A DNA stretch of 64,000 nucleotides from NCBI GenBank assembly GCA_945879115.1, contig CAMDUR010000007.1, forward strand, positions 25,613 through 89,612. Direction: 5' to 3'. The stretch comes from Polynucleobacter meluiroseus (lineage in GTDB: Bacteria > Pseudomonadota > Gammaproteobacteria > Burkholderiales > Burkholderiaceae). This document shows, one piece after another, positions 8,133 to 19,667 of the stretch. A program made the position numbers and the translations under genes. Each line of letters opens with the position of its first letter. Position 1 is the stretch's first letter. Below the pieces are notes generated by a model. The model did not search any database. It was given only the letters and a program-made list of their open reading frames with translations, and had not been told where the DNA came from.

Positions 8133-10865
8133 ATGGAAATCACACAAAATAACGCTGCAAAAGAGACATTACCAATATCCTTAGAAGACGAAATGCGTCG
8201 TTCTTACCTCGATTACGCTATGAGCGTAATTGTGGGTCGAGCTTTACCCGATGTGAGGGATGGCTTAAAGCCAGTCCATCGTCGAGTTTTGTTCGCCATG
8301 CATGAGCTCAATAATGACTGGAACCGTGCCTACAAGAAGTCTGCCCGTATTGTGGGTGACGTAATCGGTAAGTACCACCCCCACGGTGACTCAGCTGTTT
8401 ACGACACGATTGTTCGTATGGCTCAGAACTTCTCCCTACGGTACATGTTGGTCGACGGTCAAGGTAACTTCGGTTCAGTCGATGGCGATAACGCTGCGGC
8501 GATGCGTTATACCGAAATCCGTTTGGCGAAGATAGCCCATCAGCTATTAGACGACCTCGATAAAGAGACGGTTGATTTTGGCCCGAACTATGACGGTAGC
8601 GAAAAAGAGCCACTCATTCTTCCGGCAAAAATCCCCAATCTCCTCATCAATGGCTCGTCAGGTATTGCGGTGGGTATGGCGACAAATATTCCGCCTCATA
8701 ACTTAGATGAAGTGATCTCAGCTTGTTTGCATCTGTTGAGTAACCCAGAGTGCACCATCGACGATTTGATGGAAATCATTCCTGCTCCTGATTTCCCAAC
8801 AGCCGGCATCATTTACGGTATCCAAGGCGTCAAAGATGGTTACCGTACTGGTCGTGGTCGCGTTGTGATGCGTGCCAAGACTCACTTCGAAGATATGGAG
8901 CGTGGTTCTCGCCAATCCATCATCGTTGATGAGTTGCCATACCAAGTTAATAAAAAGACTTTGCTTGAGCGCATCGCTGAATTGATTACTGAGAAAAAAG
9001 TCGAGGGCATTTCTGATATCCGTGACGAGTCTGATAAATCCGGTATGCGCGTTGTGATTGAACTTAAGCGCGGCGAAGTTCCAGAAGTGGTTCTCAACAA
9101 CCTTTACAAATACACACAACTACAAGACACCTTTGGTATGAACATGGTGGCATTGGTGGATAACCAGCCACGCTTGTTAAACCTCAAGCAGATGTTGGAG
9201 TGTTTCCTTTCTCACAGAAGAGAAGTGGTTACCCGTCGTACTGTTTTTGAACTACGCAAGGCTCGTGATCGCGGTCACGTGTTGGAAGGTTTGGCAGTCG
9301 CATTGGCGAATATTGATGAATTCATTCGCATCATTAAAGCTGCGCCAACGCCGCCTGAAGCAAAGCGTGAATTGTTACTGAAATCATGGGACTCAGAAGT
9401 CGTTCGTGAAATGTTATCTCGCGCCGAAAAAGATGCGCCCGGTGGCTATAACGCCTTCCGACCTGAAGATTTAGATCCTGCAGTAGGGATGCAGGCTGAT
9501 GGCTTGTACCGTTTATCCGATGATCAGGCTCAAGAAATTTTGCAAATGCGTTTGCAACGTTTAACAGGTCTTGAGCAAAACAAGATTGTTGATGAGTACA
9601 AAGAAGTCATGTTGGTGATTGCTAATTTATTAGATATCTTGGCAAAGCCAGAGCGCATTACAGTCATCATCACGGAAGAGCTTAACGCTGTTCAGGCTGA
9701 ATTTGGTCAGGCAGGTAGCGACAACGGCCGTCGTTCACGCATTGAAATGAACGCGACTGAATTGTTTACCGAAGATTTGATCACGCCACAAGATCTCGTT
9801 GTGACTTTATCGCATGGTGGCTACATGAAGAGCCAGCCGCTATCTGAGTATCGTGCTCAGAAACGTGGTGGTCGCGGTAAACAAGCAACTGCTACTAAAA
9901 ACGAAGATTGGATTGATACTTTATTCGTAGCTAATACTCATGACACCATTCTTTGCTTCTCGGATCGTGGACGCATGTATTGGTTAAAGGTTTGGGAGTT
10001 GCCGCAAGGCGGTCGTGCTTCACGCGGTAAGCCGATTGTGAATATCTTCCCATTGGTTGAAGGCGAGAAGATCACTGTGATTCTTCCAATCAAAGCTTAC
10101 GAAGAAAATAAATACGTTTTCATGGCCACTCAAAAGGGTGTTGTGAAGAAGTCTCGTTTATCTGATTTTTCAAACCCGCGTAAAGCCGGCATCATTGCTG
10201 TGGATTTAGATGAAGGTGATCATTTAGTGGGCGCCGCTATTACGGATGGTCGACATGATGTGATGCTCTTCTCTGATGCAGGTAAGGCAGTCCGCTTTGA
10301 TGAGAACGATGTGCGACCAATGGGCCGAACAGCTCGTGGTGTGCGTGGTATGAACCTAGACAAGACTCATGGTGTCATTGCTATGCTGGTAGCCCCTGCT
10401 GAGATCGAAGGTCAGGAAGCTAATCCAGAAGAGCCAAGCATTCTTCCAAGTAGTGTTTTAACTGCCACTGAAAACGGCTTTGGTAAACGTACGCCTATTT
10501 CTGAGTACACACGACATGGTCGCGGTACGAAGGGCATGATTGCTATTCAGACAACTGAGCGTAACGGCAAAGTAGTAGCAGCTGTGCTTGTTTCTGAACA
10601 AGATCAGATCATGTTGATTACAACAGGCGGCATTTTAGTGCGCACACGTGTATCAGAGATTCGTGAGATGGGCCGTGCTACTCAGGGTGTTACCTTAATC
10701 AATGTGGATGAGGGTACTCAGCTATCCGGTCTTCAGCGTGTTGCTGAGAGTGATGACGATGAAGAAGATGAACTTGGTTCAGAAGAGCAAACAACTTCAG
10801 ATCAAGCTGTAGCCGCTGATCCGGCCGTTTCAGGAAATGAGGGCGTGGAGCCGGAGAATGGTTGA
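8133..10865 (+). CDS. gyrA: DNA gyrase subunit A
   Basis: GyrA is the DNA-cleaving and rejoining subunit that, with GyrB, introduces negative supercoils. The 910-residue protein carries the catalytic Tyr126 in MRYTEIRL and the quinolone-determining segment [10 protein letters not shown], with Ser87 and Asp91. These match E. coli Ser83 and Asp87, so no classical resistance change is visible. The C-terminal beta-pinwheel contains the GyrA-box-like QKRGGRGKQ (about 570). An acidic tail (SDDDEEDE and after) follows and may tune wrapping. It is the first gene of the long rightward block; its stop overlaps the start of serC by 8 bp. Confidence 0.98.
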   Translation: MEITQNNAAKETLPISLEDEMRRSYLDYAMSVIVGRALPDVRDGLKPVHRRVLFAMHELNNDWNRAYKKSARIVGDVIGKYHPHGDSAVYDTIVRMAQNFSLRYMLVDGQGNFGSVDGDNAAAMRYTEIRLAKIAHQLLDDLDKETVDFGPNYDGSEKEPLILPAKIPNLLINGSSGIAVGMATNIPPHNLDEVISACLHLLSNPECTIDDLMEIIPAPDFPTAGIIYGIQGVKDGYRTGRGRVVMRAKTHFEDMERGSRQSIIVDELPYQVNKKTLLERIAELITEKKVEGISDIRDESDKSGMRVVIELKRGEVPEVVLNNLYKYTQLQDTFGMNMVALVDNQPRLLNLKQMLECFLSHRREVVTRRTVFELRKARDRGHVLEGLAVALANIDEFIRIIKAAPTPPEAKRELLLKSWDSEVVREMLSRAEKDAPGGYNAFRPEDLDPAVGMQADGLYRLSDDQAQEILQMRLQRLTGLEQNKIVDEYKEVMLVIANLLDILAKPERITVIITEELNAVQAEFGQAGSDNGRRSRIEMNATELFTEDLITPQDLVVTLSHGGYMKSQPLSEYRAQKRGGRGKQATATKNEDWIDTLFVANTHDTILCFSDRGRMYWLKVWELPQGGRASRGKPIVNIFPLVEGEKITVILPIKAYEENKYVFMATQKGVVKKSRLSDFSNPRKAGIIAVDLDEGDHLVGAAITDGRHDVMLFSDAGKAVRFDENDVRPMGRTARGVRGMNLDKTHGVIAMLVAPAEIEGQEANPEEPSILPSSVLTATENGFGKRTPISEYTRHGRGTKGMIAIQTTERNGKVVAAVLVSEQDQIMLITTGGILVRTRVSEIREMGRATQGVTLINVDEGTQLSGLQRVAESDDDEEDELGSEEQTTSDQAVAADPAVSGNEGVEPENG

Positions 10866-11949
10866 TCATCGGGTTTTTAACTTCGCTCCTGGACCGGCAA
10901 CGCTCCCGGAGGAAGTTTTAAAACAAGCTGCTGATGAAATGCTCAACTGGCAAGGTTTGGGCATGGGTGTGATGGAAGTCAGTCATCGTAGTAAAGCTTT
11001 TATGGCTTGTTACGAAGAGGTTGTGGCTGATTTACGTGAACTCATGAATATTCCTGATACCTATGCCGTTCTACTACTGCAGGGTGGCGCTATTGGTGAA
11101 AATGCAGCTATCCCCATGAACCTCATGCCCCTTGCAAAAAATGGACCTAAGGCTGATTTTGTCCTAACGGGTATTTGGACAGAAAAGTCTGCTAAAGAAG
11201 CGGCTAAATACGGTCAAGTTAATATTGCTGCATCAAGTGCCGCTGATGGTTTTAAATCTATTCCTGATCAAAAAGATTGGCAGCTATCCGATGATGCTGC
11301 CTATGTTCACATTTGCACCAACGAAACAGTGGGCGGTGTTGAATTTCAATCTATTCCTAAAGTAAACAAACCCCTGGTAGCTGACGTTTCAAGCAACATC
11401 TTGTCTCGAGTTTGGGATGTTAATGATTTTGGTGTTTTATTTGGGGGAGCTCAAAAAAATATTGGACCTGCTGGTCTAAGTATTGTGATTGTGCGTAAGG
11501 ATCTATTAGGTCATGCAATGCCGATTACGCCGATGGTGTGGGATTGGGCTAAGCAATCTGAACATGATTCAATGCTCAATACTCCTCCAACTTACAGCAT
11601 CTATTTAGCAGGTCTTGTATTTAAATGGTTAAAACGCCAAGGTGGTGTTGCTGCCATGGAAAAACAAAATATCGCCAAATCCAATCTTCTATATAACTAT
11701 ATTGACCAAAGTAGTTTTTTCACAAGTAAAGTAAAGTCAAACTGTCGCTCTAGAATGAATGTCACTTTTTTCCTTAAGGATGAAAGTTTGAATGATGCAT
11801 TTGTTGAAGGAGCTGCAAAGCTTGGCCTAGTGAACATCAAAGGACATAAGAGTATCGGTGGCATGCGTGCAAGTATTTACAACGCTATGCCGATGAAGGG
11901 TGTTGAAACTTTGGTCGATTACATGAAGGAGTTCGAACGTGGCTGCTGA
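10858..11949 (+). CDS. serC: Phosphoserine aminotransferase
   Basis: SerC converts 3-phosphohydroxypyruvate to phosphoserine and also acts in pyridoxal phosphate synthesis. The 363-residue protein starts [16 protein letters not shown], a SerC signature. PLP binds Lys200 in [14 protein letters not shown] 10858 is chosen because GGAG at 10847-10850 is well spaced; upstream in-frame starts lie deeper inside gyrA. It overlaps gyrA by 8 bp and pheA by 11 bp, which suggests translational coupling along the block. Confidence 0.97.
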   Translation: MVDHRVFNFAPGPATLPEEVLKQAADEMLNWQGLGMGVMEVSHRSKAFMACYEEVVADLRELMNIPDTYAVLLLQGGAIGENAAIPMNLMPLAKNGPKADFVLTGIWTEKSAKEAAKYGQVNIAASSAADGFKSIPDQKDWQLSDDAAYVHICTNETVGGVEFQSIPKVNKPLVADVSSNILSRVWDVNDFGVLFGGAQKNIGPAGLSIVIVRKDLLGHAMPITPMVWDWAKQSEHDSMLNTPPTYSIYLAGLVFKWLKRQGGVAAMEKQNIAKSNLLYNYIDQSSFFTSKVKSNCRSRMNVTFFLKDESLNDAFVEGAAKLGLVNIKGHKSIGGMRASIYNAMPMKGVETLVDYMKEFERGC

Positions 11950-13024
11950 TGACAAAGACCTTGCACCCTTACGTGCTCGTATTGATACGATCGATCAACA
12001 ACTGCTTGATCTTTTAGCGCAACGTGCTGAGGCAGCTCAAGCCGTTGGAAAAGTAAAGCATGCTATCGATGCAAGGGCGCCTGTCTTTCGTCCTGAGCGT
12101 GAAAAACAAGTCATTGAAAATTTAATATCAAAAAATAAAGGTCCGTTGACATCTGATGGTATTGCCTATATTTGGCGAGAAATCATGTCAGCATGCCGCG
12201 CTCTTGAAGCGCCTGTTCGGGTAGCTTATTTAGGGCCACAGGGTACTTTTTCTGAGCAAGCCGCCTTCGCACAATTTGGACAATCTATTCAAGCTGTTCC
12301 ATGTGCCAATATTGACGATGTATTCAGAGCTGTCGATGCAGGCTCCGCTGACTTTGGTGTTGTCCCTGTAGAAAATTCTTCTGAGGGCGCCATTTCTAGA
12401 ACACTTGATTTGTTGTTAGATACGGATCTCAATATTACGGGTGAGGTATCTCTCATCATCCAACATCATCTATTAACCAAGACGGGTGATTTAAATGGGG
12501 TCACTCGTGTTTGTGCACATCCTCAGGCATTAGCCCAATGTCAACGTTGGCTATCAAGCAATGCTCCTAAGTTAGAGCGTCAGGCTGTTAGCAGTAATGG
12601 TGAAGCAGCCCGTATGGCTGCCTCTGATGCAACGCTGGCTGCTATTGCAGGCACGTCAGCACAGCAACAATACGGTTTACTACCTGTTCAAAATTTGATT
12701 CAAGATGATCCACATAATCGTACACGTTTCGTTGTAATCAGCCGTGGTGCTTGTGAGGCATCTGGTAAGGATCAAACGTCTGTCATTTTGTCTGTTGATA
12801 ACAAGCCTGGTGCTGTTCATCAACTTTTAGCGCCTTTGGCTAAGCATGGTGTTTCCATGAATCGTTTAGAGTCTCGCCCTGCGAGACGTGGTACTTGGGA
12901 ATATTTTTTCTACATTGATATGGATGGTCATGCCAATGATCCTAAGGTGGCCGCAGCCTTGGCTGAGTTACAAAAAGAAGCCGCATTCTTTAAGAAGCTG
13001 GGCTCATACCCTCGTAGTCACTAA
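11939..13024 (+). CDS. pheA: Bifunctional chorismate mutase/prephenate dehydratase
   Basis: PheA converts chorismate through prephenate to phenylpyruvate, the committed route to phenylalanine. The 361-residue protein has an AroQ chorismate mutase domain (about 8-90, LRARIDTIDQQLLDLLAQRAE). A prephenate dehydratase domain follows, starting VAYLGPQGTFSEQAA (about 98) and including the family's NRTRFVVI. The ACT regulatory domain has the phenylalanine-binding ESRPARRGTWEY motif near 320, so feedback inhibition is expected. GTG start at 11939 with AAGGAG 7 bases before it; it overlaps serC by 11 bp. Confidence 0.97.
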   Translation: MAADDKDLAPLRARIDTIDQQLLDLLAQRAEAAQAVGKVKHAIDARAPVFRPEREKQVIENLISKNKGPLTSDGIAYIWREIMSACRALEAPVRVAYLGPQGTFSEQAAFAQFGQSIQAVPCANIDDVFRAVDAGSADFGVVPVENSSEGAISRTLDLLLDTDLNITGEVSLIIQHHLLTKTGDLNGVTRVCAHPQALAQCQRWLSSNAPKLERQAVSSNGEAARMAASDATLAAIAGTSAQQQYGLLPVQNLIQDDPHNRTRFVVISRGACEASGKDQTSVILSVDNKPGAVHQLLAPLAKHGVSMNRLESRPARRGTWEYFFYIDMDGHANDPKVAAALAELQKEAAFFKKLGSYPRSH

Positions 13025-13041
13025 ATCAAGAAAGAGTTGCG

Positions 13042-14175
13042 ATGACCGATAAGCTTGAGCAAAAAATTGGTTTAAGTTACGTGCGTGAGATCGCACCGTA
13101 CGTTGGTGGTCGCCCCATCAGTGAAGTTGCTCGTGAGTTTGGTTTAGATGAAGCGAAAATTGTTAAGTTGGCATCGAATGAAAATCCTTTGGGTATGCCA
13201 GATTCAGCAAAAAAAGCGATGCTAAAAGCTGCCGAGGATTTAGCGCGCTACCCAGACTCCAACGGTTTTGAATTAAAAAATGAATTAGCTAAAAAGTTTT
13301 CCGTACCATTTGAGTGGATCACTTTAGGTAACGGTAGTAATGACATCCTTGAGCTAACCACCAGAGCAGTTGCTCACGAGGGTGATGAGATCGTTTTTTC
13401 AAAACATGCTTTTGCAGTTTATCCACTGGCTACCCAGGCGGTTGGGGCTAAGGCAGTTGAAGTACCTGCTACTTCGGAACTTGGTCATGATTTACCTGCC
13501 ATGCTAAAAGCTATTACTGCTAAAACACGTTTGGTATTTGTCGCTAATCCTAATAATCCAACGGGTAGCTTTTTAACTGCAAAAGCCATTGAGCAGTTCA
13601 TTGAGCAAGTGCCAGCGCATGTTGTGGTTGTGGTCGACGAGGCTTATAACGAATTTTTGACCCCGGCACAGCAATACAACGCTGTTGATTGGGTGCGCCG
13701 CTTTCCGAATGTGATTGTTTCAAGAAGTTTTTCAAAAGCCTATGGCTTAGCTGGACTTCGAATTGGTTATGGCATTGCGCAAAACAATTTAACGGATTTG
13801 TTAAATAGAATCCGTCAGCCATTTAACGTCAATAGCTTAGCTCAGGCAGCAGCTATTGCAGCTCTGGGCGATCAAGAATTCTTAAAAAAATGCTATGACC
13901 TGAATCAAGCTGGCTATGCTCAGTTAACGCAGGCGTTTGACCAAATGGGTTTGAAATACATTCCTTCATCAGGTAACTTTGTTTTAGTGAAAGTCGGCGA
14001 TCAGGCTGACTCGGGGTCTAAGGTCAATCTAGAGTTATTAAAAGCGGGTGTGATTGTGCGACCAGTTGGCAATTATGGTTTGCCAGAGTGGTTGCGTATT
14101 TCGATTGGATTGCCAGAAGAAAATGAGATTTTTATAAAAGCACTTAAGAATATATTGAATGAAAATCGTAAATAA
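13042..14175 (+). CDS. hisC: Histidinol-phosphate/aromatic aminotransferase
   Basis: This PLP-dependent class I/II aminotransferase of the HisC family has 377 residues. It contains LASNENPLG (43-51), NPNNPTG (169-175), DEAYNEF (199-205) and the PLP-binding Lys232 in SFSKAYGLAGLRIGY. Its position between pheA and tyrA suggests it also transaminates phenylpyruvate and hydroxyphenylpyruvate, as is proposed for the second HisC copy of Burkholderiales. Which substrate dominates cannot be told from sequence. Its stop TAA is followed directly by the tyrA ATG with no gap. Confidence 0.92.
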   Translation: MTDKLEQKIGLSYVREIAPYVGGRPISEVAREFGLDEAKIVKLASNENPLGMPDSAKKAMLKAAEDLARYPDSNGFELKNELAKKFSVPFEWITLGNGSNDILELTTRAVAHEGDEIVFSKHAFAVYPLATQAVGAKAVEVPATSELGHDLPAMLKAITAKTRLVFVANPNNPTGSFLTAKAIEQFIEQVPAHVVVVVDEAYNEFLTPAQQYNAVDWVRRFPNVIVSRSFSKAYGLAGLRIGYGIAQNNLTDLLNRIRQPFNVNSLAQAAAIAALGDQEFLKKCYDLNQAGYAQLTQAFDQMGLKYIPSSGNFVLVKVGDQADSGSKVNLELLKAGVIVRPVGNYGLPEWLRISIGLPEENEIFIKALKNILNENRK

Positions 14176-15066
14176 ATGAGCTCATTTTCAAACACCCTCT
14201 TAACAAATAAAAATATCACCTTGGGTATTGTGGGTGTAGGTTTAATTGGTGCATCGATTGGTTTGGCGCACCGCGAAGCCAATACTTTTACAAAAATATT
14301 AGGTGTAGGTCGATCAAAAGCTAATTTAGATCAGGCTCTAAAAATGGGAGCCATTGATCAAGCTGTCAGCCTTGAGGAGTGTGCCAAGCAAGCGGATGTG
14401 ATTGTGGTGTGTGTGCCAGTAGCTCAGACATTTTCAGTCCTGCATGCAATCGAGCCTCATATCAAATCAAAGGCATTGATCACTGATGCGGGAAGCACTA
14501 AGTCTGATGTGATCATGGCAGCTAAAACTGCTTTAGGTGACAAGGTTGCGCAATTTGTACCCGCTCACCCAATCGCGGGTGGTGCTCAGCATGGCGCTGA
14601 ATCAGCTAAAGCCAATTTATATCAAGGTAAAGAAGTTGTTCTTTGCCCACTTCAAGAAAATCACCCAGAAGTAGTTCAAGCCATTGATGATTTCTGGAAG
14701 GCAACAGGAGCAGTCACTAGCAGAATGTCGTCTTTGCAGCATGATGCGATTTTTGCATCTATTTCACATTTGCCGCATATTCTTTCTTACGCACTGATGT
14801 TGCAAGTCGCTAACTCAGAGGACGCTAACATTAAATTAGATCTTGCTGGCGCTGGCTTTAGAGACTTCACCAGAATTGCAGCATCTAGCCCAGAAATGTG
14901 GCGCGATATTTGTGTGGCCAATAAAACAGCGATTCTTAAAGAACTAGATAACTACTTAGTGCTGACGAAAAATCTTAGAGAGATGATTGCTAAGGAAGAT
15001 AGCGATTCACTTTTAAAAGCATTCACAAGAGCTAGCGCGGAACGTCAAAAATGGGAAGGTCGTTGA
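14176..15066 (+). CDS. tyrA: Prephenate/arogenate dehydrogenase
   Basis: TyrA oxidatively decarboxylates prephenate to 4-hydroxyphenylpyruvate for tyrosine synthesis. The 296-residue protein has the NAD(P)-binding [15 protein letters not shown] segment (about 18-32), [11 protein letters not shown] around the catalytic His, and [11 protein letters not shown] in the helical dimerisation domain. It lacks a fused chorismate mutase or ACT domain, as expected for this lineage, since the mutase is in PheA. It starts immediately after hisC, and its last base overlaps the first base of the aroA ATG. Confidence 0.95.
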   Translation: MSSFSNTLLTNKNITLGIVGVGLIGASIGLAHREANTFTKILGVGRSKANLDQALKMGAIDQAVSLEECAKQADVIVVCVPVAQTFSVLHAIEPHIKSKALITDAGSTKSDVIMAAKTALGDKVAQFVPAHPIAGGAQHGAESAKANLYQGKEVVLCPLQENHPEVVQAIDDFWKATGAVTSRMSSLQHDAIFASISHLPHILSYALMLQVANSEDANIKLDLAGAGFRDFTRIAASSPEMWRDICVANKTAILKELDNYLVLTKNLREMIAKEDSDSLLKAFTRASAERQKWEGR

Positions 15067-16397
15067 TGACGACTTCTTCCGGATTAAATTCTGACTGTAT
15101 TGATTTAGGTCCATTCAAAAAAGCTGAGGGTGTTGTAGCGTTACCCGGATCAAAAAGTATTTCTAATCGCGTTTTACTTCTTTCTGCTTTAGCCAGTGGC
15201 ACAACCCGCTTAAAAGGTTTGTTGGATGCTGATGACACCCGAGTGATGCGTGATGCGCTCAAGACTTTGGGTGTGGGTATTGATGAGTCAGGTGGTGATT
15301 GTGTTGTGGTCGGTTGTTCAGGGCGCTTTCCAAAAGACACAGCTGATTTATTTATGGGTAATGCCGGAACAGCCATTCGTCCATTAACAGCGACCTTGGC
15401 TATTCTCGGTGGTGACTATCGCTTGCATGGTGTTCCACGGATGCACGAAAGACCCATTGGTGATTTGGTGGATGGTCTTCGTATGGTGGGAGCAAAAGTA
15501 GCTTATGCACAAAATGAAGGCTACCCCCCGCTAAAAATATCAAAAGGTCAAATTCGTACGGATGAAATTATTCGGGTACGTGGTGATGTATCCAGTCAAT
15601 TCTTAACGGCACTTTTGATGTCTCTACCATTGGTAGCAAAAAATGAAATCTGTATTGAAGTCCTTGGAGAGTTAATTTCTAAACCCTACATTGATATCAC
15701 CTTAAAGTTGATGAGTCGCTTTGGCGTTGAAGTACGCAATGACAATTGGCAGCACTTTTATATCCCGGCTAATCAAGGGAATCCTTATGCTAGTCCTGGA
15801 ACATTGCATGTAGAGGGTGACGCCTCATCAGCATCTTATTTTTTAGCGGCAGGTGCAATCGCCAACGGTCCAGTTCGAGTGACTGGTGTGGGTCGTAATA
15901 GTATTCAAGGGGATGTGGCATTTGCTGAAGCGCTCAATCAGATGGGCGCTAATGTCATGGCTGGAGATGATTGGATTGAGGTCAGAGGTGTGGATACACC
16001 GAGCGGCCGTCTGCAAGGCATTGAGCTTAATTGTTTAGCTATTCCTGATGCAGCGATGACTTTGGCAGTCGCCGCATTATTTGCAGAAGGCTCGACCAAG
16101 TTAACTGGCATTGCTAGTTGGAAAGTGAAAGAGACTGATCGTATTGCTGCCATGGCAAAAGAATTACAAAAGATGGGAGCTTTGGTTGAATCAGGAGATG
16201 ACTTTATAAAAGTCACGCCACCAATCAATTGGCAGACTCCAGAATCTGGCATTGATACTTACGATGATCACCGCATGGCCATGTGTTTTTCTCTGGCGGC
16301 ATTTGGTCCCCATGCGCTTCGTATTAATGAACCTGATTGTGTGGCTAAAACTTTCCCTGATTATTTCAAGGCTTTTGGGCAAATAGCCCATTCATAA
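15066..16397 (+). CDS. aroA: 3-phosphoshikimate 1-carboxyvinyltransferase (EPSP synthase)
   Basis: AroA condenses shikimate-3-phosphate with phosphoenolpyruvate, the sixth step to chorismate. The 443-residue protein has [30 protein letters not shown] and [16 protein letters not shown]. The [10 protein letters not shown] form is that of class I, glyphosate-sensitive-type enzymes. ATG 15066 is preferred over an in-frame ATG at 15051: GGAAGG lies 6 bases before it, and it forms a TGATG junction with the tyrA stop. A 147-bp AT-rich gap follows before cmk, so a promoter there is likely. Confidence 0.97.
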   Translation: MTTSSGLNSDCIDLGPFKKAEGVVALPGSKSISNRVLLLSALASGTTRLKGLLDADDTRVMRDALKTLGVGIDESGGDCVVVGCSGRFPKDTADLFMGNAGTAIRPLTATLAILGGDYRLHGVPRMHERPIGDLVDGLRMVGAKVAYAQNEGYPPLKISKGQIRTDEIIRVRGDVSSQFLTALLMSLPLVAKNEICIEVLGELISKPYIDITLKLMSRFGVEVRNDNWQHFYIPANQGNPYASPGTLHVEGDASSASYFLAAGAIANGPVRVTGVGRNSIQGDVAFAEALNQMGANVMAGDDWIEVRGVDTPSGRLQGIELNCLAIPDAAMTLAVAALFAEGSTKLTGIASWKVKETDRIAAMAKELQKMGALVESGDDFIKVTPPINWQTPESGIDTYDDHRMAMCFSLAAFGPHALRINEPDCVAKTFPDYFKAFGQIAHS

Positions 16398-16544
16398 GGC
16401 CAATAAAAACTCTAATTGGGGCGTCAAAATCATCCAAATCCATCTTTTTTTAGCATCTAATATTCCACATTAAGAAATATTTTAAGAAAAATTCAGCGAA
16501 AATAGACTATTAAATCCCGCTTAAATCAAAAAATAATCTCGCCG

Positions 16545-17216
16545 ATGACCCCAACAACCTCCTTAGATATTCCAGTTATTGCCATCGATGGCCCTACTGC
16601 GTCTGGCAAGGGAACTGTTGCGCAGAAAGTGGCCGAGCATCTGGGTTATCACTATTTAGATAGTGGTGCACTGTACCGATTGGTTGGTTTAGCGAGCTTT
16701 AAAAAGGGTATTTCAACTGCTTCTGAGCAAGAATTAGCCCCTATTGCAAAGAATTTAAGTGTTATATTTCAAGGAGATAGGATAATTCTTGATGATGAAG
16801 ATGTGAGTGACCAGATTCGCCAAGAAGAGATGGGTAGAAGGGCTTCTGAAGTGGCTATTCATCCGATGGTTCGCCAAGCTTTAGTGACCAGACAGCGTGC
16901 TTTTAGACAAAAACCGGGTTTAGTTGCTGATGGCAGGGATATGGCCAGTGTTATTTTTACGGATGCAGTGACCAAGGTCTATTTGACAGCCAGCGCCGAG
17001 TCGAGGGCTGAACGGCGCTATAAACAATTGATAGCTAAGGGCTTTTCTGCTAACATTCAAGTCCTTTTACAGGATTTACGTGACCGGGACGAACGCGATG
17101 CAAATCGCAGTAGCTCGCCACTTAAGGCTGTTGAAGGGGCTCACTGCCTCGACACCACGTCTATGACAATTGAAGAGGCAGTGAATCAAATTCTGAAGTG
17201 GCATCAAGTTAACTAA
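16545..17216 (+). CDS. cmk: Cytidylate kinase
   Basis: Cmk phosphorylates CMP and dCMP using ATP. The 223-residue protein has the P-loop [12 protein letters not shown] (about 13-24), the CMP-binding LDSGALYRL, and [12 protein letters not shown], whose last residues match the GRDI/M substrate loop. RSSSPLK is the family C-terminal motif. The gene lies between aroA and rpsA in the order conserved across many proteobacteria. Confidence 0.97.
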   Translation: MTPTTSLDIPVIAIDGPTASGKGTVAQKVAEHLGYHYLDSGALYRLVGLASFKKGISTASEQELAPIAKNLSVIFQGDRIILDDEDVSDQIRQEEMGRRASEVAIHPMVRQALVTRQRAFRQKPGLVADGRDMASVIFTDAVTKVYLTASAESRAERRYKQLIAKGFSANIQVLLQDLRDRDERDANRSSSPLKAVEGAHCLDTTSMTIEEAVNQILKWHQVN

Positions 17217-17326
17217 ATAAGTTAACTGAGAAACTGAAGATGTTTAGGAGTCAGTCCTTGCAACGCGAGTACTGGCATTTGCAATCTAACCCGTCGAGTC
17301 TTTTGACGGCTTTATAGTGAAAACAC

Positions 17327-19003
17327 ATGTCTGAATCATTTGCAGCTCTATTTGAAGAATCCCTAGCCCGTTCCAATATGAAGGCAGGTCAAGTTATTTC
17401 CGCTGAAGTTGTGCGTATCGATCACAACTTTGTAGTGGTAAATGCCGGTTTGAAGTCTGAAGCTTTTATCTCTGTTGAGGAATTCCTTAACGATCAAGGT
17501 GAAGTAGAAGTTCAACCAGGCGATTTCGTTTCTGTTTCGATTGACGCATTAGAAAACGGTTACGGTGACACAGTGTTGTCACGTGACAAAGCGAAGCGTT
17601 TAGCTTCTTGGTTAAACCTAGAGAAGGCCTTAGAACAAGGTGAACTCGTCACTGGTTCTGTAACAGGAAAAGTTAAAGGTGGTTTAACTGTGATGGTTAA
17701 CGGCATCCGTGCTTTCTTGCCAGGTTCTTTGTTGGATACGCGTCCTATTAAGGACACTACTCCATACGAAGGCAAGACCATGGAGTTCAAAGTTATCAAG
17801 CTCGACCGTAAACGCAACAACGTTGTGTTATCTCGTCGTGCTGTAGTTGAAGCTAGCCAAGGTGAAGAGCGCGCTAAGTTGCTCTCCAACCTTAAAGAAG
17901 GCACTGTTGTGCAAGGTATTGTTAAAAACATTACTGACTACGGTGCGTTCGTTGACCTCGGCGGTGTGGACGGCTTGTTGCACATCACTGACTTGGCATG
18001 GCGTCGTGTGCGTCACCCGAGCGAGATGTTGACTGTTGGTCAAGAAGTTACCGCTAAGATCCTTAAGTATGATCAAGATAAGAACCGTGTTTCATTGGGC
18101 ATCAAGCAATTAGGCGATGACCCATGGGTTGGTATTGCTCGTCGTTACCCACCAAACACACGTTTATTCGGTAAGGTTACAAATCTTACTGACTACGGTT
18201 CATTCGTTGAAATCGAAACAGGTATCGAAGGTTTGGTTCACGTTTCTGAAATGGATTGGACTAATAAGAACGTTGCTCCAAGCAAAATCGTTCAGTTAGG
18301 CCTAGAAGTTGAAGTGATGGTTCTTGATATTGATGAAGACAAGCGTCGTATTAGCTTGGGCATGAAGCAATGTAAAGCTAACCCATGGGACGAATTTGCT
18401 CGCATCCACCAAAAAGGTGAGAAGTTAAGCGGCGCGATCAAATCTATTACTGACTTTGGCGTATTCATTGGTTTGCCAGGCGGCATCGACGGTCTAGTTC
18501 ACTTGTCTGATTTGTCATGGCAAGAGACTGGCGAAGAAGCTGTTCGCAAGTACAAAAAAGGTGACGAGGTTGAGACGGTTGTTTTAGCTATCGACGTTGA
18601 GAAAGAGCGCATCTCTTTGGGTATCAAGCAAATGTCTGGTGACCCATTCAATAACTACACATCTTCTAGCGACAAAGGCAGCATCGTTGACGGTACTGTG
18701 AAGAGTGTTGACGCTAAGGGTGCTGTGATTCAGTTAGCTGATGAAGTTGAGGGCTATTTACGCGCTTCTGAGATCTCAACTGACCGCGTTGAAGATGCTC
18801 GTAACTTACTAAAAGAAGGTGACGCTGTTAATGCAATGATCATCAATATTGACCGTAAGTCACGCAACATCAACTTGTCAATTAAAGCTAAAGATAGTGC
18901 TGATCAGCAACAGACTATGAGTAAGATGCTGAACGATGGTAGCGCGGGTACTACGAACTTAGGTGCCTTGTTAAAAGCTAAGATGGACAATCAGGGTAAC
19001 TAA
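17327..19003 (+). CDS. rpsA: 30S ribosomal protein bS1
   Basis: Ribosomal protein S1 recruits and unfolds mRNA on the 30S subunit. The 558-residue protein contains six S1 (OB-fold) repeats, seen as recurring blocks such as [20 protein letters not shown] and [15 protein letters not shown]. The first two are more divergent and bind the ribosome. The 110-bp leader before it holds a small CCGTC/GACGG hairpin shortly upstream of the start, possibly linked to autogenous control as known for E. coli rpsA; that link is inferred. Codon use looks highly biased, as expected for a very abundant protein. Confidence 0.98.
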   Translation: MSESFAALFEESLARSNMKAGQVISAEVVRIDHNFVVVNAGLKSEAFISVEEFLNDQGEVEVQPGDFVSVSIDALENGYGDTVLSRDKAKRLASWLNLEKALEQGELVTGSVTGKVKGGLTVMVNGIRAFLPGSLLDTRPIKDTTPYEGKTMEFKVIKLDRKRNNVVLSRRAVVEASQGEERAKLLSNLKEGTVVQGIVKNITDYGAFVDLGGVDGLLHITDLAWRRVRHPSEMLTVGQEVTAKILKYDQDKNRVSLGIKQLGDDPWVGIARRYPPNTRLFGKVTNLTDYGSFVEIETGIEGLVHVSEMDWTNKNVAPSKIVQLGLEVEVMVLDIDEDKRRISLGMKQCKANPWDEFARIHQKGEKLSGAIKSITDFGVFIGLPGGIDGLVHLSDLSWQETGEEAVRKYKKGDEVETVVLAIDVEKERISLGIKQMSGDPFNNYTSSSDKGSIVDGTVKSVDAKGAVIQLADEVEGYLRASEISTDRVEDARNLLKEGDAVNAMIINIDRKSRNINLSIKAKDSADQQQTMSKMLNDGSAGTTNLGALLKAKMDNQGN

Positions 19004-19030
19004 TTAGTACCTTGGTTTAATGTAACGGAA

Positions 19031-19059
19031 AATCCCCATTCTTTTTTTGAATGGGGATT
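19031..19059 (+). other. Strong hairpin between rpsA and ihfB
   Basis: AATCCCCATTC (19031-19041) and GAATGGGGATT (19049-19059) form an 11-bp perfect stem around a loop of seven T. No T-tract follows, so it is not a classic terminator. It probably stabilises the 3' end of rpsA mRNA or reduces read-through into ihfB. Confidence 0.6.
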
Positions 19060-19092
19060 CTCAAAACTAGAAAAAAAGAATATTGTTTAGTT

Positions 19093-19428
19093 ATGGACGA
19101 TTTAGAACGCAGTGATTCTTCGACGATCACACGATCAGAATTGGTAGAGCGCCTGGCTCAGGCATTCCCGCAGCTATTGCCGCGGGATGTTGAGCTTGCC
19201 GTCAAAACTTTGCTTGATACGATGTCGCAAGCCTTAGCTGAAGGTAAGCGCATTGAGTTGCGAGGTTTTGGTAGTTTCGTCATGCACCACCGTCCACCGC
19301 GTCAGGGTCGTAACCCTAAGTCTGGAGAAGCCGTCATGGTTCCAGAAAAACATATTCCTCACTTTAAGCCTGGCAAAGAATTAAGAGAGAGAGTTGATTT
19401 TCCTAAAAAGGATGAATCCTCAGAATGA
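19093..19428 (+). CDS. ihfB: Integration host factor subunit beta
   Basis: IhfB pairs with IhfA to bend DNA at specific sites in replication, recombination and transcription. The conserved body [12 protein letters not shown] to [12 protein letters not shown] includes the beta-arm [15 protein letters not shown] with its intercalating Pro. ATG 19093 gives 111 residues, about ten longer at the N-terminus than E. coli IhfB. An in-frame ATG at 19051 is unlikely because it lies in the hairpin. No clear Shine-Dalgarno sequence is visible at either, so the start is uncertain. The stop overlaps the lapA start (ATGA). Confidence 0.93.
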   Translation: MDDLERSDSSTITRSELVERLAQAFPQLLPRDVELAVKTLLDTMSQALAEGKRIELRGFGSFVMHHRPPRQGRNPKSGEAVMVPEKHIPHFKPGKELRERVDFPKKDESSE

Positions 19429-19664
19429 CCGCGTTTCTTAATGCCGCAATGAAATCTTTGCGGATCATTGGGCGAATCATCTTATTTACTCTTTTAGTAT
19501 TACTCGCCTTAGGCAACACCCAAGAGATTAGCTTTCAATTGATTCCCGGTTTAGTTTGGGAAACCCCCCTTATATTGGTTCTATTTGTGGCATTTTCTTG
19601 TGGTATTTTGCTCACGCTATTAAGTGGGATCTCTTTAAGCCGCTTTAAAAAAAGTCGTTCATAA
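19425..19664 (+). CDS. lapA: LapA-family inner-membrane protein (DUF1049)
   Basis: This small membrane protein of 79 residues has two hydrophobic helices (about 12-33 and 43-66) and ends in basic residues. The pattern [15 protein letters not shown] between them is the usual LapA/DUF1049 loop. In E. coli LapA works with LapB to control LPS synthesis by delivering LpxC to the FtsH protease. It overlaps ihfB by 4 bp and is followed 3 bp later by lapB, as in E. coli and other proteobacteria. Confidence 0.88.
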   Translation: MTAFLNAAMKSLRIIGRIILFTLLVLLALGNTQEISFQLIPGLVWETPLILVLFVAFSCGILLTLLSGISLSRFKKSRS

Positions 19665-19667
19665 ATC

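Noticed and set aside
8133..10865. Quinolone-resistance changes in GyrA
   Set aside because: Ser87 and Asp91 (E. coli 83 and 87) are the sensitive-type residues.
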